A DNA stretch of 51,155 nt from positions 1 through 51,155 of the forward strand of contig UQDJ01000008.1 of NCBI GenBank assembly GCA_900539675.1, written 5' to 3'. The notes below the pieces were generated by a model. It did no database searches. It worked only from the letters and a program-made list of their open reading frames with translations, and was not told the DNA's origin. This document shows, piece by piece, positions 17,516 through 25,368 of the stretch (the first letter of the stretch is position 1; each line of letters starts with the position of its first letter). The position numbers were made by a program, and so were the translations under genes. This stretch comes from an uncultured Coriobacteriaceae bacterium (GTDB lineage Bacteria > Actinomycetota > Coriobacteriia > Coriobacteriales > Eggerthellaceae).

Positions 17516-17591
17516 TTTCTTCTTCGCAACTTTCCCCTTAAAACTCCCAATCACATAGGAACGTTGAGTAAACTATCTGATCAATGTGACA

Positions 17592-18092
17592 TCACAGTAT
17601 GCTTTGGATTATAGGTATTGCAAACTCCATTACTGCTTTAGCTGCTCCTGCAGAAGACTTAGCAACATCTAATGCGTTTCTCAGCTTTTCTGCGACTGTT
17701 TTTGCATCTTTGTTTTGGGCGGCAGACAAATCAAGCATCAAGGCTTTAAGTTCTTTTATTTGATCTTCAGTAAGATCGCTTGATTCTATGGCTTCTATGG
17801 TTACCGATAAATCAACCCGTACCGAGGCGGTTGCTTTAGCTGAATTGTTGATGTTGGTGACGGGTTTTGCATACCCCATGTTGTCCATATGAAAGGCGAG
17901 CCATCCTGCAAGCGCCCTTAGACCGTTTATACTGTGATCGTTCAAAAGAGCATCACATCGCATCGTTCTCATTATGTGCTTATATCCCTTAGCTTCGGCA
18001 AACAGTCCTTCAATTATTTCTTGATCAGCATTAGAATTGATCGCCTCTTGGCATCTTTCCCATAAATCGTATGTAGCATTCTTCTGTTCCAT
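17592..18092 (-). CDS. lysogeny-region hypothetical protein
   Basis: A 166-residue soluble, mostly helical protein. The first ~85 residues (TYDLWERCQEAINSNADQEI, MRCDALLNDHSINGLRALAG) are followed by a segment with NNSAKATASVRVDLSVTIEA and a helical C-terminus. AAGGGAAG precedes the ATG. It follows the repressor gene in the same direction, a common place for accessory exclusion or defence genes, but no function is assigned. Confidence 0.65.
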   Translation of the reverse strand: MEQKNATYDLWERCQEAINSNADQEIIEGLFAEAKGYKHIMRTMRCDALLNDHSINGLRALAGWLAFHMDNMGYAKPVTNINNSAKATASVRVDLSVTIEAIESSDLTEDQIKELKALMLDLSAAQNKDAKTVAEKLRNALDVAKSSAGAAKAVMEFAIPIIQSIL

Positions 18093-18116
18093 TTGTATCT
18101 TCCCTTGTTTGTGAAC

Positions 18117-18135
18117 ATGTGCAAATAATGCACAT
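18117..18135. promoter_or_regulatory. perfect inverted repeat between repressor and downstream gene
   Basis: ATGTGCA-N5-TGCACAT, 5 bp beyond the repressor stop and 24 bp before the start of the 17592-18092 gene. It could be an operator for the repressor or an RNA hairpin. Confidence 0.45.
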
Positions 18136-18139
18136 TTAC

Positions 18140-18781
18140 CTATTCCATCTCCTCCTTAGGTTGAAACCAAACAACAGTTCCAACCAATTCGACTGTCGTT
18201 TCGTCGCTTTGGGTTATGACTATATCGGTATACCCCTCTTCCCATGATTCTGGGCTTAAGATAAGCGTATTCGCTCCTTTATACATTCGGCGCATTACAT
18301 AGTCATCATCATTAAGCTTCACGACTGCAATAGAGCCATTCATGGGAGGTTTCGTTGGATCAACTAAGATATGACAGCCTTCTGGATATACTTTGCTCAT
18401 GCAATTTCCTTCTACTTCAAGTAGATAGCCGTCTTGATGGCGCTCCCAGACTTCGTAAGGAACAGGTATCTGCGCGTCGATAACATCAGGCTCCTGGGCA
18501 TCTCCAGCATGAACGCGACCTAGGAGTGGAAGGTAAGCACGCTTTGTCGGTATGCTTTGCGGTATTGCTTTATCGGGAACGTTCGAGTTGTCGCTAACAA
18601 TTTCGGAAACGGAAACCCCGAAAACTCCAGCAATCCTTTGAATCATTCCCATCCTGGGATTACTCCAACCACGCTCCCACTGCGTAACTGTTGATCTCGC
18701 CACATCCAACTTTTCTGCTAGCTGTTCTTGCGTCAGATCATTCTTTTCGCGCAAGTACTTTATGTTTGTCGAAACAGACAT
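18140..18781 (-). CDS. CI/LexA-like phage repressor with altered catalytic dyad
   Basis: A 213-residue repressor with an N-terminal HTH (LTQEQLAEKLDVARSTVTQW) and a C-terminal S24/LexA-fold domain. The Ala-Gly cleavage bond is kept (A92-G93 in RVHAGDAQE). The nucleophile position of the usual VEGNSM motif is Cys (VEGNCM, C127). The general-base Lys, aligned with lambda CI by an identical 23-residue interval from the LVDP motif, is Arg (R164 in VMRRM). If cleavage is lost, RecA would not inactivate it. It faces the Cro-like gene across a 99-bp operator region. Confidence 0.9.
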   Translation of the reverse strand: MSVSTNIKYLREKNDLTQEQLAEKLDVARSTVTQWERGWSNPRMGMIQRIAGVFGVSVSEIVSDNSNVPDKAIPQSIPTKRAYLPLLGRVHAGDAQEPDVIDAQIPVPYEVWERHQDGYLLEVEGNCMSKVYPEGCHILVDPTKPPMNGSIAVVKLNDDDYVMRRMYKGANTLILSPESWEEGYTDIVITQSDETTVELVGTVVWFQPKEEME

Positions 18782-18794
18782 CCTGTCTCCTTAA

Positions 18795-18858
18795 TGTCAA
18801 CTTTTTATAACATTTTAGTTATCTTTAATTGACACAACAACGTTTGTTTAGTTAACAT
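18795..18858. promoter_or_regulatory. lysogeny switch: nested palindromic operator and divergent promoters
   Basis: TGTCAA (18795-18800), ATAAC (18807-18811), GTTAT (18818-18822) and TTGACA (18829-18834) form a nested palindrome with one centre (18814.5) and equal 6-bp spacers. The rightward promoter uses TTGACA at 18829 and TAACAT at 18853 (18-bp spacer). The leftward promoter probably uses the TATAAA-like sequence within the palindrome. A GTTAAC core lies further right at 18851-18856. Confidence 0.65.
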
Positions 18859-18880
18859 TACAAACAGCGAAAGGAGGAAT

Positions 18881-19078
18881 ATGAAAACGCTTAAGAGCAT
18901 GCGTGAAAAGCGAGGAGTTAGCCAAAAAGCCGTAGCAGAACACCTCGGTATATCTAGGCAAACGTACTCTCGCTACGAAGAAGAGCAAGAAAAAATGACT
19001 ATCGAACAAGCGAAGTGTGTTTGCGCTTTTCTTAACTGCGATATTGCAGATATTTTTTTGCCTTCTAATGTTAATTAA
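18881..19078 (+). CDS. Cro-like XRE-family regulator
   Basis: A 65-residue HTH protein (GVSQKAVAEHLGISRQTYSRYE), divergent from the repressor and first gene of the rightward early operon, the position of Cro. GAAAGGAGG precedes the ATG. It should repress the repressor promoter and favour lytic growth. Confidence 0.85.
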   Translation: MKTLKSMREKRGVSQKAVAEHLGISRQTYSRYEEEQEKMTIEQAKCVCAFLNCDIADIFLPSNVN

Positions 19079-19116
19079 ACAAACCTTTGAGCAACCAGCC
19101 ATTAAGGAGGTGAGCA

Positions 19117-19245
19117 ATGCGCGTAACCATCGAGATAACCGAGACGGAATCGGTTGGCAATTTCGAAAAAACAAAAACGGTATGCATAACTATTCCTTCG
19201 CAGCCATGTGAAGACCTTTATGAGAAGGATGGTGATCCCAATTAA
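19117..19245 (+). CDS. small hypothetical early protein
   Basis: A 42-residue ORF with a near-perfect AAGGAGGTG ribosome-binding site 5 nt before the ATG. Residues RVTIEITETESVGNF then TKTVCITIPS suggest two beta strands. It lies between the cro-like gene and the antirepressor in the early operon and overlaps the next small gene by 17 bp. Function unknown. Confidence 0.6.
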   Translation: MRVTIEITETESVGNFEKTKTVCITIPSQPCEDLYEKDGDPN

Positions 19246-19375
19246 AGCATGGCACTGGCTGATACATGAAGCCAGCACGCAGCAGTTCGCAGCGGTCGCA
19301 TCAGCGGTGGTTGTTCTTGGCTGTGCGCTGAGTTTCACGTCTGGCTACTTAATCGTTCGATTTTTGATGAATTAG
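19229..19375 (+). CDS. small single-pass membrane protein
   Basis: A 48-residue ORF overlapping the previous small gene. Residues ~20-44 (FAAVASAVVVLGCALSFTSG then YLIVRF) form one membrane helix. The ribosome-binding site (GAGAAGG) is weak, so expression may depend on coupling. The early-operon position could fit superinfection exclusion, but that is only inference. Confidence 0.5.
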   Translation: MVIPIKAWHWLIHEASTQQFAAVASAVVVLGCALSFTSGYLIVRFLMN

Positions 19376-19387
19376 GAAGGAGGAAAA

Positions 19388-20143
19388 ATGGACATTCAAG
19401 TTTTCAACAACGATCAGTTTGGCTCGATTAGGGCATCGCTTTCGTCCGATGGACAACCTTGGTTTGTTGCTAAAGATGTATGTGACTCTCTTGGAATCGG
19501 CAAGTATCGCGATGCCTTATCTCGTCTTGATGATGACGAAAGGGGGTCGGTATTAGTGGACACCCCTGGAGGTCCCCAAACGGTAGGAACAGTTTCCGAA
19601 GCAGGTTTCTACAAGCTGGTAATGCGTTCACGTAAACCAGAAGCTAAAGCATTTCAGCGTTGGGTAACTCATGAGGTTCTGCCTGCAATTCGTCGCACAG
19701 GTGGATACATGGTAGCGAAACAAGACGAAACACCAGAAGAGATCATGGCTCGTGCAGTATTGGTTGCGCAGGATACTATCAATCGTCAAAAGAAACAGCT
19801 TGAGGAACTTAAGCCAAAGGCGCTATTTGCAGATGCTGTAGCAGCGAGCGATGGAACCTGTCTTATCGGTGAGCTTGCAAAGACGCTTAAACAGAACGGC
19901 GCCAATATCGGGCAGAATCGCTTGTTTTCGTGGCTTCGTGAAAATGGCTATTTGGGTAAGTCCGGAAGCAATCGCAATGTGCCAACTCAACGTGCAATGG
20001 AGTAGGGTCTGTTCCGTATCAAGGAAACAGCCGTCACGCATTCCGATGGCCATGTGACTATCAATCGGACCACTAAAGTAACTGGAAAAGGACAACGCTA
20101 CTTCATTGAGTTGTTCGCCAAGCGAGGTGAGTTCATTGCCTAG
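19388..20143 (+). pseudogene. BRO-N/KilAC (ANT) antirepressor interrupted by in-frame TAG
   Basis: The Bro-N domain (residues ~1-105: MDIQVFNNDQFGSIR, WFVAKDVCDSLGI, SEAGFYKLVMRSRKPEAKAF) is followed by a KilAC/ANT domain (LIGELAKTLKQNGANIGQNR, LFSWLRENGYL, PTQRAME). A TAG at 20003-20005 stops it after 205 residues. The same frame continues as GLFRIKETAVTH, VTGKGQRYFIELFAKRGEFI to a TAG at 20141. Family members read PTQxSMExGLFxIKE, with Leu or another residue where the TAG is. The full-length end would overlap the next start by 8 bp. Such proteins relieve phage repressors. Confidence 0.85.
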
Positions 20144-20366
20144 TAAAACAAAGAGCCCTGAAAACAATCAGGGCCCCAAAACCACTAATCAGTATACAAC
20201 AATCGCGCCAAGCTCTGAATATCTCACGGTTCGAGAGTTCGCAGACCTCTTCAAGCTTTCGCCTGTTTCCGTGCGTAGGCACTGTGAAAACGGCAATATC
20301 CCTGGCGCAATTAAATTCGGGACACTCTGGCGTATACCAGTCAAGGAGGAGGACTTACCATGCTAG
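20136..20366 (+). CDS. helix-turn-helix DNA-binding protein, excisionase/MerR-like fold
   Basis: A 76-residue protein starting with TTG 20136 behind GAGGTGA. A Pro/Lys/Asn-rich N-terminus precedes a winged-HTH of the HTH_17 type (EYLTVREFADLFKLSPVSVR, then HCENGNIPGAIKFG, LWRIP). Such proteins act as excisionases or regulators. No better Xis candidate is present, so it may serve that role although it is not next to int. Confidence 0.68.
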   Translation: MPSKTKSPENNQGPKTTNQYTTIAPSSEYLTVREFADLFKLSPVSVRRHCENGNIPGAIKFGTLWRIPVKEEDLPC

Positions 20367-20581
20367 ACAACATCTTTCTCGCAGATTCGATTGTCTGTGT
20401 ACTGGCCTTTATCTGTTTCGTGGTGATATTTCTTATCTTCAAGGCAAATAAGGCATCTTACGATAGCGGCTATGACGAGGGTTATTCTGACTGTCTTAAC
20501 GACTTGCAGAAGGACTTAAACCTTGAATACAAGCAAGGCTACGAGGATGGTTACGCTGACGGATCAAGGAAAGCTGCGTAA
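20360..20581 (+). CDS. small membrane protein with YxxGYxxG repeats
   Basis: 73 residues. One N-terminal membrane helix (DSIVCVLAFICFVVIFLIFK) is followed by a soluble tail with the repeated motif YDSGYDEGYSD and YKQGYEDGYADG. The start overlaps the previous gene by 7 bp, with AAGGAGG upstream. Such tails occur in many phage early proteins of unknown function. Confidence 0.7.
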   Translation: MLDNIFLADSIVCVLAFICFVVIFLIFKANKASYDSGYDEGYSDCLNDLQKDLNLEYKQGYEDGYADGSRKAA

Positions 20582-20583
20582 TT

Positions 20584-20952
20584 ATGGAGTACCTCTTCGA
20601 GATTCCTGGCACGCTACCAACGCTCAATCAGTACGTCAACAAGGAGCGCACCAACAGGTTCATGGCAGCTAAGATCAAGCGCGAAACCCAAGAGCGCATT
20701 ATCTCTTGTTTAGACGATGACGCACCGCGCTTTCCAGGATGCGTGACCGTTTGGTTTGAGTGGATCAGGCCTGATATGCGCAGCGACAAGGACAACGTGG
20801 CGTTTGCGAAGAAATTCGTCCTAGATGCGCTTCAGGAAGCAGGCGTGATTACAAAGGATAGCTGGAAGCTATGCACTCCATACGATCGAAAGTTTGCCGT
20901 TAACAAGTCCAATCCTCGTACTGTGGTGCTGATTACCGACGAGGTGATCTAG
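20584..20952 (+). CDS. rusA: RusA-family Holliday junction resolvase
   Basis: A 122-residue endodeoxyribonuclease that resolves recombination junctions. RusA hallmarks: LPTLNQYVN at the N-terminus, the acidic RPDMRSDKDNVAFAKK with metal-binding Asp residues, and LDALQEAGVI. It works with the YqaJ/RecT/SSB recombination genes downstream. Its stop overlaps the GTG of the next gene. Confidence 0.9.
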   Translation: MEYLFEIPGTLPTLNQYVNKERTNRFMAAKIKRETQERIISCLDDDAPRFPGCVTVWFEWIRPDMRSDKDNVAFAKKFVLDALQEAGVITKDSWKLCTPYDRKFAVNKSNPRTVVLITDEVI

Positions 20953-21515
20953 TGACGCGTAAAGGCGCTAAGCAGAACGCTTGGACTACTACAGATGAGC
21001 AGTTCTTGCTCAAGTACGCAGGCGTTCTGACCAGGCGTGAGATATGTAGGGAGCTTAAGCGCAGCACGGAATCAGTGAGGAACAAAGCCAAGCGATACGG
21101 AATATCCCTACGGTGTTTTGTTAGCAAACTCACCTGGTGTAACAACTGCGCAACTTGGCGATCAAGCGTATCAGAGCGAACGGGCTACTGCCGTGTATGC
21201 GCTAAGCGTGAGATGCTAGAGCGCAGCGAAAAGCGAGTAAGTGACGAGCTTGCTCATCTTAACTTCAATCAGCGCACGCTCTATCTCAATGAAGAAGCGC
21301 ATCGTGGAACTAGGCAGGCTCCATCAAGGCCCGTTAAGCAGGCGTCAACGGTTGGCAGCTTATATGCCAGGAGTAAAGCCGAAGAGCAGTACTTAAAGGA
21401 TGTCGAGCGGTGGGAAATTGCTTGCTTAGATCAGCTTATCAACGCCAATAAAACCAGGCTTAAGCGCATCCGCCAAAAGCTGGGAACTAACCCAAGAAAA
21501 AAATTAAATGAGTGA
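20952..21515 (+). CDS. HTH and zinc-binding phage protein
   Basis: 187 residues from GTG 20952, overlapping the rusA stop. The N-terminal Myb/homeodomain-like HTH (WTTTDEQFLLKYAGVLTRRE, ICRELKRSTESVRNKAKRYG) is followed by a C-x2-C ... C-x2-C zinc site (WCNNC, YCRVC) and a basic helical C-terminus. Probably a DNA-binding regulator or replication accessory protein; exact role unknown. Confidence 0.65.
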   Translation: MTRKGAKQNAWTTTDEQFLLKYAGVLTRREICRELKRSTESVRNKAKRYGISLRCFVSKLTWCNNCATWRSSVSERTGYCRVCAKREMLERSEKRVSDELAHLNFNQRTLYLNEEAHRGTRQAPSRPVKQASTVGSLYARSKAEEQYLKDVERWEIACLDQLINANKTRLKRIRQKLGTNPRKKLNE

Positions 21516-21567
21516 CCACTTTATATATAAGTGCTGGTCAATGTCATTTTGCTGACGTTGGCAAAAT
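21513..21567. promoter_or_regulatory. two palindromes upstream of the ParB-like gene
   Basis: A 28-bp imperfect palindrome with outer arms TGACCA/TGGTCA (21513-21518, 21535-21540) and a TATATAT core is followed by ATTTTGC-N8-GCAAAAT (21546-21567). They fill the only sizeable gap in the early operon, just before AAGGAG and the ATG at 21583. Confidence 0.55.
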
Positions 21568-21582
21568 CATAAGGAGAAATAT

Positions 21583-22815
21583 ATGCAACTTGAAGTCGTA
21601 AACATCGAGGATGTGTATCCCGATGAGAATAATCCTCGGAAAACGTTCGAGGGAATAGAAGATTTAGCGGAATCATTCGAACTAAATACCGAACGTCCAG
21701 GTGAGCCATTTACGCCGCCCATCCTGGTACGCGATGGCGGCATCTTTCGCATCGTGGATGGTGAGCGCCGCTATAAGGCACTAAAGCTTCGCCGTAAAAC
21801 GTCATTTACTGCCAATGTCTGTGAGGACTTTGACGAGGTAAACACGCTTATGGCTATGCTTGCAACCGACAACAAGCAGCCCTTATCTGACATTGAGAAG
21901 TCGCGTGGCGTTCAGCAGGCACTACTTTTAGGTGTCGACCCTGTAAAGGTCGATAAAACCACCAAGGGCGCACATGCAAAGCGCATAAAGAAAGCTATGG
22001 AGCTTGTAGACGATGCAGCAGAGGATATGAGCCTGGATCGTCTGCTGGCGATCGAGGAATTCAGTGAGTATCCAGGCATCGTTGAAAAGCTTACCAACTG
22101 CCGCGAGCGCGACTGGGAAAGGATCGCTGATTATGAGCGCAAGCGCCTAAAAGACGAGAAGCGCATGCTGGCTGTTCGTGATGCCTTACTTGAGCGCGGC
22201 TATAGCATCTGTGATAGCGATGATAAGCCTGACAATTACTACTATGCAGGAGCGATCCGCACTGTAAAAGAGGTAGAAGAGCTAACAGATAGCTCTGATG
22301 AAGTTGTGTTTACGCCAGGGGTGGGCAATCAGTCGTATGAAAAGCTTAAGCTGCGAGAAGAAGAAGAGGGACAAGTATCTGTTATTGCTCAGATTCGCAA
22401 GCTTAAGGACACCTTTAAGGAATCGGAAGAAAAGCGCATGCTGTGGTTCGGTGAGCGCATGGGCGATCCTGACAATATACCGCATCTTAAAAAGCTTGCC
22501 GTCGACGCTTTTATTGAATTTAACGACATCATTATCAATCGTTTCCAGGATGATTTTCAGATCGACATGGACTGCGCGCCTTGCAAGCTTGTGATGGCAG
22601 TTGGCTATAGCAAGATGCGCATCTCGATTCTTATGTATATCAATGACCTGCTCGATTCGCCAGTGAACCCCTGGAATCTTCCGCATTTTAATGAATACCT
22701 CACCATCATAGAAGCCTTTCTTGCTGATGGCTACATTCCCGACCAATGGGAACTGGATTTATTCGACAAGATCAAGCACGTGATCGATATAACCGAGGAG
22801 GCTCTAAATGACTAA
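21583..22815 (+). CDS. ParB/Srx-fold N-terminal domain protein
   Basis: A 410-residue protein. The N-terminal ~110 residues have the ParB-like nuclease/sulfiredoxin fold: DENNPRKTFEGIEDLAESF, PPILVRDGGIFRIVDGERRY (the GERRY motif), then a KorB-like helical segment (DIEKSRGVQQALLLGV). The C-terminal ~250 residues are helical with charged coils and are not recognised. No ParA partner is nearby, so plasmid-style partition is unlikely; a regulatory or replication role is more probable. Confidence 0.78.
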   Translation: MQLEVVNIEDVYPDENNPRKTFEGIEDLAESFELNTERPGEPFTPPILVRDGGIFRIVDGERRYKALKLRRKTSFTANVCEDFDEVNTLMAMLATDNKQPLSDIEKSRGVQQALLLGVDPVKVDKTTKGAHAKRIKKAMELVDDAAEDMSLDRLLAIEEFSEYPGIVEKLTNCRERDWERIADYERKRLKDEKRMLAVRDALLERGYSICDSDDKPDNYYYAGAIRTVKEVEELTDSSDEVVFTPGVGNQSYEKLKLREEEEGQVSVIAQIRKLKDTFKESEEKRMLWFGERMGDPDNIPHLKKLAVDAFIEFNDIIINRFQDDFQIDMDCAPCKLVMAVGYSKMRISILMYINDLLDSPVNPWNLPHFNEYLTIIEAFLADGYIPDQWELDLFDKIKHVIDITEEALND

Positions 22816-23782
22816 GCCTTACCGTGAGATTCGATTTACTGGAACGCAAGAAGAGATTAACGTTCAATGGGTTGAAGCACGCAAGAACGGCATTGGTGGC
22901 TCTGATGTGGCATCGATCATGGGGCTTAACAAGTACTCATCTCCGCTTAATGTATGGCTCGTAAAGACTGGGCGCGAAGAATCGCCTGACTTATCCGACA
23001 ACCAGGCAGTTGAGTGGGGCAACCGCCTGGAAGATGTGGTGGCTGATAAATTTGCCGACGAACATCCAGAACTACAGGTGCGCCGTCGCAATGCAACCAT
23101 GGTATCTATCGAACGTCCCTGGGCGTTCGCCAACATCGACCGCTGGGTAACTGACGGCAAGGGCAATGTGGGCATCCTGGAAGTAAAGACCGTTGGTATG
23201 CGTCGTGCTGCTGATTGGGATAATGGCGTGCCTCTGTATTACCTAACGCAAGTTACCCATTATATGAGCGTTACTGGATACCAATACGCCTGGGTAGCAG
23301 TTTTAATCGGTGGTCAAGAATTCCGCGAATACTATATCGAGCGCGACGAGCAGGATATTCAGGCAATTAACGATGCGGTAGACACCTTCTGGCGCGACTT
23401 CGTGGAGACCGATACCGCGCCTGCGCTGATTGGAAATGATCCAGAAGCTAACGCATTGCTTTCTCAGCATTCCGACTCTTCGCAAGAGTTCATCTCGATG
23501 CTGGATGAAGACGTATCCATGATCGATGAGCTGCAAGCAATCAAAGATCAGATTGACGATCTCAAACATCAAAAAACGCTCATCGAAAACAAGATCAAAG
23601 AGCTAATCGGTAGCAACAAAGGCATCGAAACCGAAACCAAGCGCGTTACCTGGGTACGATCCGTCCGCTCATCTTTCGACAAGAAAGCATTCGATGAAGC
23701 ACATCCAGGCATCACGCAAGACTACATGAAGACATCGGTAACTAACGGGGGACTTCGAATCTCAGAAAAGAAAGGAGCTTAA
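22808..23782 (+). CDS. YqaJ-type phage exonuclease
   Basis: A lambda-exonuclease-like 5'-3' exonuclease that resects DNA ends for RecT. It has GIGGSDVASIMGLNKYSSPL, the PD-(D/E)xK core (E in AVEWGNRLED; D in FANIDRWV; E-x-K in GILEVKT), and YYLTQVTHYMSVTG. A C-terminal coiled coil (residues ~235-270) is typical of the family. It overlaps the upstream gene by 8 bp and is followed at once by recT. Confidence 0.93.
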   Translation: MTKPYREIRFTGTQEEINVQWVEARKNGIGGSDVASIMGLNKYSSPLNVWLVKTGREESPDLSDNQAVEWGNRLEDVVADKFADEHPELQVRRRNATMVSIERPWAFANIDRWVTDGKGNVGILEVKTVGMRRAADWDNGVPLYYLTQVTHYMSVTGYQYAWVAVLIGGQEFREYYIERDEQDIQAINDAVDTFWRDFVETDTAPALIGNDPEANALLSQHSDSSQEFISMLDEDVSMIDELQAIKDQIDDLKHQKTLIENKIKELIGSNKGIETETKRVTWVRSVRSSFDKKAFDEAHPGITQDYMKTSVTNGGLRISEKKGA

Positions 23783-23784
23783 CG

Positions 23785-24723
23785 ATGGGACAACTATCGC
23801 AAGCAACGCAAGGGCAACAGCTTCAAGCGGTATCGCAGCAACACAACGGCATGAAAGATATGCTCACAGCAGCCTGGCCACGCATTAAGGACGTTATGCC
23901 TAAGCACATGAGCCCAGAGCGCATGTTTCAGATCGCTCTGAGTGCCATTAACACTACACCAAAGCTTGCCGAATGCAGCCCAGCAACGATTCTAAGCTGC
24001 ATTATGAAGTGTTCTGCGCTTGGCCTTGAACCTAGTGCTGTAGACGGCCTAGGGAGGGCTTATATTCTTCCGTATCGCTCCAAGCAAGGTATGCAGGCAC
24101 AGATGATTATTGGCTATAAGGGAATGTTGGACTTGGCGCGCCGTTCTGGTCAGATCAAGGACATTAGCGCCCGTGCAGTATATGAGGGGGATGAATTCGA
24201 GTACTCCTTCGGCTTGGATGAAAGGTTGCATCACCGCCCAGCGGCACGCGAGCACGAGCAAGGCGAGAAGCCAACACACGTCTACATGGTTGCTCATTTT
24301 AAAGACGGCGGACACTACGTGGACGTAATGACCGCCCAGGAAGTCGAGGCAGTACGTAAACGCTCCAAGGCAGCTAACAATGGCCCTTGGGTAACTGACT
24401 ACGAAGCTATGGCCAAGAAGACCGTTATTCGCCGAGCTTTCCCTTACTTACCAGTATCGGTCGAGGCTATGAATGCAGCGGCATCAGATGATACCGACGG
24501 CGGATTTGTGGATCAGCTTGAGCACGCACCAATCATCTCCGAGCAAGACTTTGAGGTTCCTTCCCAGGAACAGCCAGACACCGAACCTAAGGGTCTTAGA
24601 AGGGCGGTTTGCCTTACTTGTGGACATGAGTTTGACGTGGCAGCAGATGCGACCTTAGAAGACGTTGTGGCAAATATGCCGCCATGCTGTGAAGACATGA
24701 AGCTCGGTTGGGTTGAGGAATAG
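23785..24723 (+). CDS. recT: RecT single-strand annealing protein with zinc-ribbon-like tail
   Basis: Anneals complementary strands during recombination-dependent phage replication. RecT motifs: LAECSPATILSCIMKCSALG, GLGRAYILPYRSK, QMIIGYKGMLDLARRSGQI, and AMAKKTVIRRAFPYLPVS. The last ~45 residues add a small Cys module (CLTCGHEFDV ... PPCCEDMKLGW) not usual in RecT. It is partnered with the exonuclease upstream and SSB downstream. Confidence 0.93.
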   Translation: MGQLSQATQGQQLQAVSQQHNGMKDMLTAAWPRIKDVMPKHMSPERMFQIALSAINTTPKLAECSPATILSCIMKCSALGLEPSAVDGLGRAYILPYRSKQGMQAQMIIGYKGMLDLARRSGQIKDISARAVYEGDEFEYSFGLDERLHHRPAAREHEQGEKPTHVYMVAHFKDGGHYVDVMTAQEVEAVRKRSKAANNGPWVTDYEAMAKKTVIRRAFPYLPVSVEAMNAAASDDTDGGFVDQLEHAPIISEQDFEVPSQEQPDTEPKGLRRAVCLTCGHEFDVAADATLEDVVANMPPCCEDMKLGWVEE

Positions 24724-24725
24724 CA

Positions 24726-24890
24726 ATGGTCAAGAAACTCACGCCTAAAGAGGTGTTGGAGATATATCACTCAGACAAAAGTAATGCCGAGCTATCACGC
24801 ATTTACCACGTAAGCGATGCAACATGCTACGCCATTAAAGCTGGCAAGAATTGGAAGTCAATCACAGGACATGAGGACGGTTCAAAATGA
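24726..24890 (+). CDS. small HTH-like protein
   Basis: 54 residues. KKLTPKEVLEIYHSDKSNAE and LSRIYHVSDATCYAIKAGKN form a helix-turn-helix-like pattern ending NWKSITG, like the DNA-binding modules of phage HNH proteins. It lies 2 bp after recT and its stop overlaps the ssb start. Probably a small DNA-binding protein; role unknown. Confidence 0.62.
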   Translation: MVKKLTPKEVLEIYHSDKSNAELSRIYHVSDATCYAIKAGKNWKSITGHEDGSK

Positions 24891-25357
24891 GTATTAACCG
24901 AGTAACTATTACAGGCAATCTGACACGTGACCCCGATTTACGTACAACCGCCAATGGAAACCCGGTTCTAGGTCTAGGTGTAGCGGTAAACGATCGTCAC
25001 AAGAATCAGCAGACAGGTGAATGGGAAGACTATCCTAACTTCATTGACTGCACGATGTTTGGCTCGCGCGCCGAAAAGATCACCCCCTATCTCACCAAGG
25101 GAATGAAGGTAGCCATTGAGGGTAGGCTTCGCTGGAGCCAATGGGAAAAAGACGGGCAAAAGCGTTCAAAGGTTGAGGTAATCATCGAGGAGATAGAGTT
25201 CATGACGAACAAGGGAGAGCGCTCAAATATCCCTACACAACAGCCTCAGATGCCTCTTCAGCAAGCCTATCAACCTCCTCAAACAAACATACAAACTCAG
25301 ATGCCCGGAATGCCAAGGGCAACGCCTTCGATGTATGACGCAGATGTTCCGTTCTAG
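24887..25357 (+). CDS. ssb: single-stranded DNA-binding protein
   Basis: A 156-residue SSB. The OB fold shows SINRVTITGNLTRDPDLR, FIDCTMFGSRAEKI and GMKVAIEGRLRWSQW. A Gln/Pro-rich linker and an acidic tip ending DADVPF, the partner-docking tail, follow. It supports phage replication and RecT annealing. Confidence 0.96.
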   Translation: MSINRVTITGNLTRDPDLRTTANGNPVLGLGVAVNDRHKNQQTGEWEDYPNFIDCTMFGSRAEKITPYLTKGMKVAIEGRLRWSQWEKDGQKRSKVEVIIEEIEFMTNKGERSNIPTQQPQMPLQQAYQPPQTNIQTQMPGMPRATPSMYDADVPF

Positions 25358-25368
25358 GAGCGTTTCGC

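Noticed and set aside
22282..22746. - strand ORF of 154 residues inside the ParB-like gene
   Set aside because: Shadow of a well-supported + strand gene; no SD or domain.
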